From Rhinolophus ferrumequinum (taxonomy: Eukaryota > Chordata > Mammalia > Chiroptera > Rhinolophidae): a stretch of DNA of 64,000 nucleotides. Position 1 is the first letter of the stretch, and every line of letters begins with the position of its first letter. The notes beneath the pieces are model-generated. The model had not been told where the DNA came from. It did no database searches and worked only from the letters and a program-made list of their open reading frames with translations. A program made the position numbers and the translations under genes. Of this stretch, positions 47,094 through 57,691 are shown one piece after another. Location: assembly GCF_004115265.2 (NCBI RefSeq), contig NC_046296.1:13832795-13896794 (forward strand). The letters are read 5' to 3'.

Positions 47094-49294
47094 CTAGTTC
47101 TCGAACTTGCAGATATAGGGTAACTTCTCACGACATTGATAATCTTTCCATTTCAGATATCCTGCAGAGAGAGAAAAGCTAAAGTGATTGGGGCCGATGG
47201 AGCTTGTGACCCAAAGGAGTGGCATCTCTGATCTGGGTTTGGATTGAAGGCCCCTCCCTCTTCTGCACCAGGGCCCACACTCTAGGGGAAGGAGACTCAC
47301 ATAAAGAAGAGATGGGAGGGGATGGGAAGAGACTAACCTACATTGCCTTTCCTACCTTAGGAGGATTCCCTGAGGTCAGGCCCAGAAATGGGGGATGAGG
47401 GGATGGAAAGGTTGGCCATAGTTTGCTTTTCTCTTTCTTACCTGAGCTTCCTGACAGGCTCCCACAGTAGCCAGGGTTTGAGATGGTGCAAGGATTTCTC
47501 TCCCAGGCTTCGTAATTCAGCACATCATTACTACTCCACTCCCATCCACCGGCATTCGGCTGATAGCCCTATAGAGAATGGAGCCAGGTGAGGAAAAACG
47601 GCCTTTAGATTCTCCTTGAACAATCCCCTCAGCTGGATATCTGATCCCTTTCTCAGCATCATGAAATTTGTTCTGCTCTTGCAGTTGTTGCCACAGAACT
47701 CTCCTCTGGGAAACTGTCCCTACCTCCTTCTCCCTTTTGGCAAATCCCACAGCCAATAATCACTAAGAACAACCACTCAGTGTAATGTTACTGGCTGAAT
47801 GAAAATTGCTGGTGCATTTGTAATCGATTATTCTTTGAACCTTAAAGGCAATGTCAGTTCTGCTTTTTATCTTCATTTTGAATTCCTCAGCACAGTATGT
47901 GTAGCCTCAATGAAGCTCAGAGCACAGATTACAAGGCACTATGAGTTAGTTGTGTAAAAAAGCTTGACAAGAGGCAGATTAACTTCAACTGCAGATAAGG
48001 ATCCTCCACAAAACTCATCCTTTCAGCTCACCCCAAGGCCCTCCCTTTTCCCCACACATCCCCTCAATTCTATGAGCTCCAAAACACTCTAAGGTATTTC
48101 CTGGGAAGGCACAGGGGACAGGAAGTGGGTCTGAGTAGCCATAGCAGCGTCAAAGAAGAGAGAGATGCAATTGTACCTGTGTGGGGTCATGGAGCCCAAT
48201 CCAGACGTTTGATTGGCCCTTCAAATTGTTCTTGACAAGAGAGGCCAGGAAGGATGCCTCACCCGCACTGAGTACAGACACAAGGTTTCCTGAGGGTCGC
48301 TTCTGGCAGGCAATCTGTGTGGGGAAAGAAGAGACTGAGGAGGAGCTTGAGATGTCATTGGGGAAGGGCACGGTTTAGGTAGGTGAGAAGAGGTGTTTGT
48401 GCAAAAGTTGAGGGTGCCCGTTCTTACCCTCACAAAGTCTGCAGAATGGAGACCACGTTCTCTCCCTCTGGTCTCAACTGTACTTTCCCCTCTCACGCCC
48501 AACTGCAAGTGCAACTACTCACATCAGCTTCTGTCCAGGATTTTGGCGTCGTAAACAAGGCATAACAGTGGAAGCGATAAGCATAGGAGCCTGCAGGACA
48601 ATTTCTCCTCGGAGAGTCAAGTTTGTTCTCAGGGTCTTGACCTGGGTAGGAAGGAAACAAAGGAGAAGGATGGAGAGAAATAAAGAACGGGGGTTGGGGT
48701 TGGAAGTAACCTTAGGGAAATATGTATGAGGCCAGTAGTTGTGAAAACGACACCAAACTCTTCACTACCTCTTACCATTGCCAGCACTTTCAGGATTACT
48801 TGATCTTGAAGCAGCCCCATTAAATGAAGGACCATCTCTTTTCTTTCTACCCTTGCCCTTTATTCAAAAGTCCAAGACTTCTCCTACTCTGAGCTGACTG
48901 TTCCCACACTTGATTCTCCACATTTTCCATCCAGTTATCTCATTATTGACCCTTCATGCCTTCCCTCTTCACCCTGCTTATGTAAATTAGAGTCCACTCA
49001 CAAAATGGAAATTATCTCATTTCATTGTTAATGGACAATGTGATGCCTCCTACCACTAGTTACCCCAAAGGAAGCAGTGATGATGGAGGAATTGCAGGCA
49101 GTTTCCTTGTGCGAGGATATACCTCACCTTTGCCACATGCATCACACAGGAGGCTTCCTCCTCCTCTTGGCCCTGAGCATTCAGAGGGAACCTAGTGTTA
49201 GAAGTATTGAAATCTCACCTTGCACCTGAGATAGAAGCATCAGGCAGGAGATCAGCATCCAGGACACGCTGGGGAGGGCCATGGATGACAGCAT
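47094..49294 (-). CDS. REG3: REG3-type secreted C-type lectin, gene C (5 coding exons)
   Basis: Coding exons in transcript order are 49294-49219, 48641-48523, 48314-48177, 47568-47442 and 47161-47094, the same lengths as genes A and B; 175 residues, TAG stop, intact. The signal peptide, Arg37-Arg38 and QPN at 114-116 are as in gene B. Residues 91-99 differ from B (Leu91, Asn94, Lys97, Gly98, Gln99); Leu91, Asn94 and Gln99 equal gene A. Other differences from B are Thr56, Leu128, Ala132 and Cys138. Cys138 (NPCTIS where A, B and human have NPSTIS) is a seventh cysteine in the mature protein and may leave a free thiol or allow dimers. The exon 2 acceptor is changed (TCAAG/GACATG instead of TCACAG/ACAAG) but an AG is still available. 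A second ATG directly precedes the chosen one. Confidence 0.92.
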
Positions 49295-49602
49295 CATGTC
49301 CTTGACTTGAAAAAGCAATCAGAGATCATTGAAGAAGTGTGGTCAGAGAGAGTGCATGCAGAGAATCCTCTGTTCCCCCTCTTGCTTTTTCTTTGTCTCC
49401 TAGGAATGAATTTATCTTGGTGACATCCATCCCATTCTCTAGCTCTGCAAATACCTGGAGAATCTGTACACTCTACTCACCCAGAGACTTCCCAGAAACC
49501 TCCTTAGCTTAGTCTCAGAGCTCCTATGTTCTTAAGACTAGAATCGTCCTATAACATTCTCCCAACTATGTTGTAGCTCATCTTCCCTTGGGTCCTATTT
49601 AC

Positions 49603-49660
49603 CTGTTCTGCAGGTATCTGCGATGGTTGGTCAAGTCAGAAAAGACCCGGCCTTTATAAG
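49603..49660 (-). promoter_or_regulatory. TATA box and non-coding exon 1 of REG3 gene C
   Basis: On the minus strand CTTATAAAG lies at 49660-49652. Exon 1 ends TGCAGAACAG at 49603 before GTAAAT, as in gene B. Confidence 0.73.
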
Positions 49661-49774
49661 AAGATCAGAGGGAAAGGCACTGTAATGAGTAACAGATACG
49701 TGGCATCAGGTCTGGGATCATGAGGAAGGGCTTGGCATTGGTTCAAGGAGCTTCTCACCGTGGGGAGTAGACTC

Positions 49775-49794
49775 TTCCTACCGATGGCTGGAAA
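49775..49794 (-). promoter_or_regulatory. Decayed acute-phase inverted repeat of REG3 gene C
   Basis: The position homologous to 12058-12077. On the minus strand the first half is TTTCCAGCC and the second TAGGAA. Neither half keeps the CTGGGAA core intact. Confidence 0.5.
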
Positions 49795-50374
49795 CTACCT
49801 CAGGTGTTACTTCTTTCCCTTTAGCTGGCCAGCACTTTCCTGATTAACAAGTGAAGTTTGGACTTTCTGCTCTCATGCCCAGAATCCTTGTACTGGAAAC
49901 TTCCGGGGATGAAGGTAGCCTTGTAGCACAAATTCTGATGTTACATAGTTTATAAAATAGTGTGGCATTGGATAGATAAAATGTCAAAAATGTGTTTTTG
50001 AGTTATCTGCTAAGAACTTACTCCTGTCGGCATATGTATAAATGTTTTATTTTCAGTACATGTGTTTGGTTCTTTAAACCTCTTAAGATTAAATACAAAA
50101 CAAATTAGTAAGTTAAAATTTTGTGGGTAGAAGAATTGGAATTGCTGGTGAGAAGCAAGTATGTGTTGAGGAAAGAGTAGGAACAGAAATCAAGTGAAGG
50201 AGCAATGTTTAAGGGTTGCAGCATTGTTATAAGTCAATAGTCAAGCCAGGATTGTGAGGAAAAACAGATTAACAAACTGGCCTTCCCCAGCCATCTCAAT
50301 GTGGGAAGACTGAGAAATACTTCAGTTCAATTCTGAACTGGCAATTTTATACCTGAAGGGGACATTCACAGATT

Positions 50375-50880
50375 GTTATCTGTAGTTGATGGGGGTCTTC
50401 AAGACACTTTCAGGGAACCGTGTGGTTGTAATGTTTATAATTATACCAAAGTGTTATTTGTCTTTTTGTACTTTGTTGACGTTTTCACTGATAGGGCAAG
50501 AGCAAAGGTTGGTAAAAGTGCCGGTGTGTCAGCATTCATCAACACAGTGGCATCAACCTGTGTTCTTTATGTTGATACACTTGGAAGAAGCCAGAAAATA
50601 TAATTTTACTTGAAAATGTCCTTGATGAGCTAGATGAAATAGTAAAGATAATTACTTTTAGTAAATCTCAAACGTTTAATGTTCTGTATGACTAAATTGG
50701 AAGTCTGCATAATAAAGTATAATAGTTGTCCTGAGAAAAAGCATTTGTAATGGTTTCAATCTACAGTTCATGAAACAGAATTCTTGCTTGAAAAATTGAC
50801 TGAGTGATAAGCTTGTTATTTTGCTGTGGGCATTTTGTTGACAGTTTTTTGAAATGCTCAAAGCAAGTTAGTAAATGAAT
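50375..50880 (+). pseudogene. hAT-transposase-like relic, unit 2
   Basis: Reads LQDTFREPCGCN then VDVFTDRARAKVGKSAGVSA, the same hAT block as in unit 1 (FTDRARA replaces CTDGARA). Downstream DNA fits VLDELDEIVKIITFSKSQ and CLKN.LSDKL with stops and frame changes. It is about 80-85% identical to its partner at 42310-42840 by eye, clearly less than the REG3 part of the duplication. Confidence 0.6.
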
Positions 50881-50911
50881 ATTTTAAAGACTCTGTTTTA
50901 ATGTCTATATA

Positions 50912-50912
50912 T

Positions 50913-50950
<38 letters not shown>
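50912..50950. repeat. (CA)n(TA)n microsatellite at the end of unit 2
   Basis: ACACACACACACACATATAT and further TA units. It marks the distal limit of the duplicated segment. Confidence 0.9.
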
Positions 50951-50999
50951 CTTATGAATAAAAATTCTTTGTATGTAAATGCATCAATAAATCAACAAA

Positions 51000-51735
51000 C
51001 AACAAGTGCTGGTGAGGATGTGGAGAAAAGGAAACCCTCGTGCACTGTTGGTGGGATTGCAGATTGGTGCAGCCACTATGGAAATCAGTATGGAGGTATA
51101 TAAAAAACTGAAAAAGCAACTACCTTATGACCCAGCAATTCCATTTTTTTATCTATCCAGAGAAATCAAAGACACTAATTTGACAAAAAATATATGCACC
51201 CCTATGTTTATTGCAGAACTATTCACTATAGCCAAGACATAGAAACCACAGAAATACCCATCGGTAGATGACTGGATTAATGAACTATGGTACATTTATA
51301 CAAAGGAATATTACCCTGCCATAAAGAAGAATAAAATGTTACCATTTGCAACGATATGGATGGACCTAGAGAACATTATGCTAAGTGAAATAAGTCAGAT
51401 GGAGAAAGACAAACACCATATGATCTCACTTATATGTGGATTCTAAAGAATAGAATAAATGAGCCAACTAATCTGAAACAATCTCAGAGATATAGAACAA
51501 AAGCTGAGGGCTGCTAGATGGGAGGGGGGTGGGGATGAGGGAGAAGGTGAGGGAATTGGAAAGCACAAGTTTGTAACCACAAGATTGCCACAAGAATACG
51601 AAAGACAGCTTTGGGATTATAATCAATAATGTTGTAAAGTTTTGGTAGGGTATATGGTGGACACTAGTCTTATTAGGGAGAACACGTCATGGACAGTATA
51701 GATGTCTGACCACTGCAGTGCACACCTGAAGCTGA
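51000..51735 (+). mobile_element. LINE-1 3' UTR, plus strand
   Basis: Follows the L1 3' order: ACAAGTGCTGGTGAGGATGT, TGCACTGTTGGTGGGATTGC, CTATGGAAATCAGTATGGAG, GACCCAGCAATTCCATTTTT, CACTATAGCCAAGACATAG, GGATGGACCTAGAGAACATT, CTCACTTATATGTGGATTCT and GCACACCTGAAGCTGAATAA. It is 5'-truncated. Confidence 0.85.
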
Positions 51736-51744
51736 ATAATACTG

Positions 51745-51761
51745 AATGTCAACTATAACTA

Positions 51762-51814
<53 letters not shown>

Positions 51815-51830
51815 ATATATATATGTTTTC
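51745..51830. repeat. (TA)n microsatellite
   Basis: About 25 TA units with a CATG interruption, between two L1 3' ends. Confidence 0.93.
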
Positions 51831-52010
51831 ACAGGATGTGGAGTACAACATAGGGAATATAATCAATGGAATTGTAACAGCTATATATGATGTTAGAAGA
51901 GTAGTAAATTGAGAGAGGGGGATTATCACTTTGTGAGGGGTGTAAATGTCTATTTATTACATTGTTTTAGTTTTGTACACCTGAAATTTAAAAAAGTTGA
52001 AAAAAAAGAA
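51830..52010 (+). mobile_element. LINE-1 3' end, short
   Basis: GTACAACATAGGGAATATAA, GTAATAAACTG-like text (AGTAGTAAATTGAGAGAGG), TTTTGTACACCTGAAATTTA and an A-rich tail match a second L1 3' terminus. Confidence 0.6.
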
Positions 52011-52188
52011 TGTAAAAGTGTCTTGAGATCATACAGTTTGAGAAATTCTGATTAGTATCAGGCTACCAATTTCCAGAAAATATGGGGGATGAAGAGAGAT
52101 TTCATGTTACAACATAAGAATACAATCAGCAAAGTCAAGAAGGTGGGAAACTGCAGGACAAATGACTCCAATTCCCCAGCAAATCAAT

Positions 52189-53216
52189 TTAAAGAAAAAA
52201 AGCAATATTATACCCTAGTTTCATGCCATTGTGGTAAGATAAGACACGTGATATGATTTCAATCTTCTTAAATTTGTCGAGACCTGCTTTGTGGCCTAAT
52301 ATGTGGTCTATCTCAGAAAATGTTCCATATGTACTTGAAACGAATGTATATTCTTCTGCTTTAGGGTGAAATGCTCTGAAAATATCAATTAAAGCCATCC
52401 ATCTAGTGTGTTATTTAAGGCCACTATGTCCTTGTTGATTTTCTGTCCAGCAAATCTGTCCATTGGTGTCAATGGGGTGTTAATTCCCCCTACTGTGACT
52501 GAATTTCCGTCAATCTCTCCTTTTATGTCAGTCAATATTTGCTTTATATATGTAGGTGCTCCAATGTTGGGTACATAGATGTTTACTAGGGTTATATCCT
52601 CTTGTTGGATTGATCCCTTTCTCGTTATGTACTGTTCTTCTTTATCTCTTATTATAGTCTTTGTTTTAAAGTTTATTTTGTCTGATATAAAGATTGCTAC
52701 CCCAGCTTTTTTTGGTTTGTTTCTATTTCCATGAAATATCTTTTTCCATACCTTTACTTTAAGTCTCTGTGAGTCTTTTGTTCTGAAGTGGGTCTCTTTC
52801 AGACAGCATACGTGTGGGTCTTATTTTCTTATCCATTAAGCTACTCTGTTTTTTTATTGGAGCATTTAATCCATTTATATTTAAAGTGATCATTGATAAG
52901 TACATAGTTATTGCCATTTTATTATTTATATTTATGTTCTTTGTTCTTTGATCTTCCCCTTTCTTTTACTTAAAGAAGTCCTTTTAACATTTCTTGTAAT
53001 ACTGTCTTGTGGTGATGAATTTCTTCACCTATTTCTTGTCTGGCAAGCTCTTTATCCTTCGATTCTAAATGATAGATTTGCTGGATACAGTAATCTTGGT
53101 TGTAGGTCCTTGCTCTTCATGACTTTGAATATTTCCTGCCAATCCCTTCTGGCCTGCAAAATTTTTGTTGAGAAATCAGCTGAGAGTCTTAAGGGAGCTC
53201 CCTTGTAATTAATCAG

Positions 53217-53247
<31 letters not shown>

Positions 53248-55620
53248 CTGCTTTTAAGAGTCTCTCTTTGTCCCTAACTTCTGGCATTTTAATTATGATG
53301 TGTCTTGGTGTGGGCCTTTTTGGGTTCGTCTTGTTTGGAACTCTCTGTGCTTCCTAGACTTGTGTTTTTTTTTTTTTTTCCTTTGACAGGTTAGGGAAGA
53401 TTTAAGTCATCATTTCCTCAAATAGATTAACGATACTTTACTCTCCCTCTTCTCCTTCTGTTGCTCCTATGATGTGAATGATGCTATATTCAATGTTTTC
53501 CAAGAGATCCTTTAAATTATCTTCATTTTTTAAATTCTTTTTTCTTTATGTTGTTCTGATTGGGTGTTTTTTTTACTACTTTGTCTTCCAAGTCACTGAT
53601 TCTATCTTCTTTATTTAATCTGCTCTCGATTCCTTCTAGTGTATTTTATATTTCAGTTATTGTAGTCTTTATTTCTGACTGGTTCTTTTTAATGATTTCT
53701 ATGTCTTTTTTTTATACTTACTATCTCTTTGTTGAAGTTTTCATTCATTTCCTTGAGCATCCTTATAACCAGTGTTTTAAACTCTGTCTCTGGTAAATTG
53801 CTTGCCTGCATTTCATTGAGTTATTTTCTTGAATTATCCCCTGTTCTTTCATTTGGAGCATTTTTCTTGTTTCCTCATTTTGGCTGCCTCTCTATGTTCA
53901 TTTCTATGTATTAAGTGTATCTCTGTCAGTCTTCACCAGGTAGTAGGTGTCCTGTGTGATCCAGTGGTGCGGTCTCCCTGATCACTTGTGTTGTGTGCTC
54001 CAGGACTGTCTCTTGCATGCATTGTGTGTGCCCTACTGTTGTAGTTGAGACTTGATTGCACATCAAGTCTGTTGGCACATCAGTGAGTAGGATTGACTCT
54101 CAGTCTGACTCTGTGAAAATTGGCCAGACCCACAGCTTATGAGCTGCTGTATGGGGACTGACCTCACAGAGGGGATTTGCCCCAGCAGGCTTGTGTGCCT
54201 GTTGTGACCACCCTTTTGGTGTGCCACTTGTGGTGCTAATTGACTAGAGCTCTGTTGTGGTCTGAAGCTGACCACTGGGTTTGCTTGTTCTGCGGCCTCT
54301 TAGGAGGGCCCCCTGTGCAGGCCAAGGTCAGTTGCTGCCTGTGGCTAGCCCAGCCTTACCAAGTAGTAGCTACAAAGTGATCCATGGTTGGTCACTGCCT
54401 GTGTTGGACCTGAAATCATGTGGGTGAGGCACACTGAAAACTGAGGCTAGCTGCCACCAATACCAGGCCTGGGGCAGCTTAGCAAAAGGCCCAGTGCACC
54501 CTGAGTCCTGATGGCAAATGCCAGCTGCCTGTAAGTCTCTGCTGCTGAAAGAGACTCAGTCAGTAAATGAGTTGGGTGAAGTAGCGTCCTAGGTAGTATT
54601 CGGAGTGAGGTGACTGTGCACGAGGTTAATGCAGATTCAGGTTTCGTATCAATATTTAGCCTGTGGTGACTCCTTAAAATGCCCAGAGTACACCAAGTCC
54701 AGCCACTGCCTGCCTTGTGCCTGCAGACAACTTAGAGTTGTCCAAGAAGAACGGTAGCACTGGTTGGAAATGGTTGAAAATTCCTAAGGTGGCATGCAAG
54801 AAAAGGCTGGCTCTTTGCTGCCGAAATACCTTCCTGTAGGATGTGGGGCAGGGCTGGTTTCTCAGGTACCAAAAGTGCCTCTTGTGGTGCTGCATCAGTT
54901 TGTTGGAGCAGGGTCCCAGGGAGTCACCAGGGTTCAGTGAGTGGATTTCACCAGGCCAATGAAGTTTCAGATACAGCTGTGTGGGTGAGGGCACAACACA
55001 GGAAAGATGAAGCCCACCTGTAAGCTACACTGGAGGAGGGCTCAACACAGGAATAATGATAACTGTCCCTTTAGCCTCTCTCTGAGACCACACAATTCAG
55101 TCTTTCCCTGTATGTTTCTGGTGCCTCCTGAGTTGTCGTCCTGCTGCCAGAGCCCAGGAAGAGTGCCTATGAATGCGTGAGTCTGTTCACAGGCCCTTTA
55201 AGAGAACATCTGGGTTTCCAGTAGCCTTTTATCTCACCCTGACGGACAGAGGACAAAATCCTCACTGATTTTCACAGCCAGATGTTGGGTGGGAACTTCT
55301 CTTCACGGTAAAAGTACTCCAGGCTGGGGATCCTGGTGTGGAGCTGGTAGCCCTCACTGTTCAGGGTGTACAGCCAATGCTGAGATAGCCCTCCTGACGC
55401 TCAACCAGTATCCGTGAGTGTGGGTCAGCCCAGTTTGCATCTCTGTCCCTCCTACCAGTCTCTTTGTGGCCTCTTCTTTGTATCTTTAGTTGTAAGAATT
55501 CTGTTTAGCTAGTCTTCAGATGGTTTTTGAGGCTGACTGTTCTATAATTTAGGTGTAATTTTAATATGGTCATGGGAAGCGGCGAGCACAGTGTTTTCCT
55601 ACACCTCCATCTGGCCCAGA
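52189..55620 (-). mobile_element. LINE-1 5' half: 5' UTR, ORF1 and endonuclease part of ORF2
   Basis: On the minus strand 55620-54000 is the GC-rich 5' UTR (starts near AGATGGAGGTGTAGGAAAAC). 53930-53000 matches antisense ORF1 (its plus strand has GGCATTTTAATTATGATGTG and TTGGTGTGGGCC). 52960-52189 is the ORF2 endonuclease domain, ending with the open stretch 52398-52189, which reads ALIDIFRAFHPKAEEYTFVS and FSEIDHILGHKAGLDKFKK. Reverse transcriptase and 3' UTR are absent, so the element is cut at its 3' side, the opposite of normal L1 truncation. Poly(T) runs at 53220-53246 and 53367-53380 and several frame breaks show it is inactive. Confidence 0.82.
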
Positions 55621-55850
55621 ATTCCCTACATTTTCTGTCATATGTGTTTTCTCACCTCTTAAGAGAGAAGCCTTTCAGGTATATCTGGGATGTCTGTGAT
55701 AAAAAGTTTTGTCATTCAGATGAACTCTCTCACCACTGCAGAACTTACACCAGGGAGAAGACTTTTGTGTGTTTCATGTGTGATTGATGTTTTATGTGCA
55801 ACCACCACCTGATGAAGCAAGAGAAATACTACACTCTTTACGTTTGAGAG
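55620..55850 (+). pseudogene. KLF-type C2H2 zinc-finger retropseudogene fragment
   Basis: Reads [37 protein letters not shown] and VCFMCD, then stop, then CFMCNHHLMK. Residue order and spacing match fingers 2 and 3 of Kruppel-like factors of the KLF10/KLF11 type ([20 protein letters not shown], then CDRRFMRSDHLTKH). The finger 2 Cys pair has lost one Cys (YIWDVC), His-to-Tyr changes are present, and a stop interrupts finger 3. It is intron-less and directly abuts an L1 5' end. Dead fragment; the exact KLF parent is uncertain. Confidence 0.65.
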
Positions 55851-57690
55851 ATGTATCAATCAAATACAACGTATGAAACATGTTTAGATCCTGATTTGAA
55901 CAAACCAAATGGAAAAAACATTAAATCTGAGACAACTGACTATAAGTGAACATTTGAAAATGTTAAGGGATTATAGTATTTTTAGATGTGATTATGTTAT
56001 TGTAATAGTATTATTTAAAGTGTTCTCATCATTTGGAAATACATAATAAAGTACTTACAGATGAACTATATTTAAGATTTACCTCAAAATAATCCAATGT
56101 GGTCAGAGTAAAGATAGTAATGTAGATGAAATGAGAGACCATGAGATGATGATTGTTGTTTCTTGTTGATGGATATATAGTGGTTCATGTCTATAATCTT
56201 TGGGCTTGTTTTAAAGTTTGTCATAAAATATTGGGCAAAGAGTTTTGGAAAAATGAGAAAAATTAAGAAGCAACAATTGAGAAAGAAACCTTAAATTCAA
56301 TCTGACTCAAGAACATAGGTATGAAATTTCTGAACAAAAATAAAATACTAAGCAAATCAAATTCATCGATATATGTAATAAATGAAGAGAAAAAAGAGTT
56401 GATCTCAGGAATGTAAGGATAGTTTATTATGAGAAACCATTAATGTATAACAATTCTCACATTAATAAATTAAAGATGAACAATATATAATCAGTTCATT
56501 TGACCCTTCATATGTCTCCAGCTCTAGCCACTATCTGCAAAAGAAACCCCAAGGAAAACCATATAAGTAAACCCAGTTAAGTTACAGAAGCATAGGAAAT
56601 AATAATATATTGTTTTAAGCCACCAACTTTGGGATAGTTTATTGTGCAGCAATAGGTAATCACAAAAGTAGGTAATGAGGAAACATTGAAAGATTTTAAA
56701 AGGAGAGTGATGGTAAATTCTGTTCTTAACTGAACATTTTGAATATATATGGCCCTAGGAATCAGATTCTTTAGAAAGTAGGAGATCAGGACGCTGTCGC
56801 CTTCTCTCACCACATTTTTAGACTAGTTTAATAAAATAAAATAAATAAGAAAACAGGATTAAGAGTAGGATTAAGACAACATCAGATAACTGGAAATCAT
56901 TCATATGTCTGATCTTGTGGCTTAGCTGGAGTTAAGAATTCAGAATAAAAGGGAATTTTGATCTTTAACCTCACATTTCATCTTCTGAAGTGGGAAGAGG
57001 TTAGAGGAAAGGAACTTCACAGAAAATACTACTTAAAGCACAGTGCATAACATCCAAGGCTTTCCTTTTTTCCTACTTCCTTTTCTCTTTATGTTTCATA
57101 AATCAACCTTTGTTGCTTAGGGGAGAATGAAGACATGAAGCAGATTCTATTGCAGTTGAAGGAAGGGCAAGAGGTAGGTCAGAATCAAAATGAAGATGCC
57201 AACCTGAGAGCTAGATAGAAATGGAATACTAGGTAAGAAAGTTAAAATAACCCGACACCCCAAACTAAGTTTTAGGCAGAAAATAGAATGACATGTCTGA
57301 AAGCTAGGATAGATCCAAGACAAATGGGGAGAGTCAAAGGAAAGCAGCATGTTTCGTCATAGGGCAGAATACGCCTAAGACAAATTCCAATGTTCGGTAC
57401 TCTCAGGAAATGGTGTGAAGTGCTGGCTCTAGTCCTCAGGTGGTCCTGGAAATTAGGTGACTCAAGCACAGTAGGGAACCTGGATGTGTGGAATAAGGGA
57501 AACATGAGGTTGGGATTCCCAATCAGATTCCTAGACTGGAAATTATCTGAGAGAGTGCTTTAAATGAATGCTTTAAAGTTATGATGCTCTCTTCCCTTCT
57601 CACGATATTCCCCTGGACTCCTAGATACACATGCATATTTGTCCCCATGCCAGCCCAGAAACAGGGTTTGTGGAAAGGAAAATCAGTGAG
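55850..57690. other. Intergenic, nothing recognised
   Basis: AT-rich sequence. Short frames on the minus strand (56577-56813, 57147-57505) have no domain signature. Confidence 0.45.
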
Positions 57691-57691
57691 G

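Larger units (their letters stand above)
43465..50930. repeat. Tandem segmental duplication, unit 2 (contains REG3 gene C)
   Basis: Second copy of 35405-42890, same orientation. It ends in a CA/TA-rich stretch near 50915-50950, the counterpart of the CA-rich end of unit 1. It differs from unit 1 mainly by small indels and substitutions. Confidence 0.93.

Noticed and set aside
55566-55787. Functional zinc-finger gene
   Set aside because: The frame starts in an L1 5' end, a zinc ligand is lost and a stop cuts the next finger.
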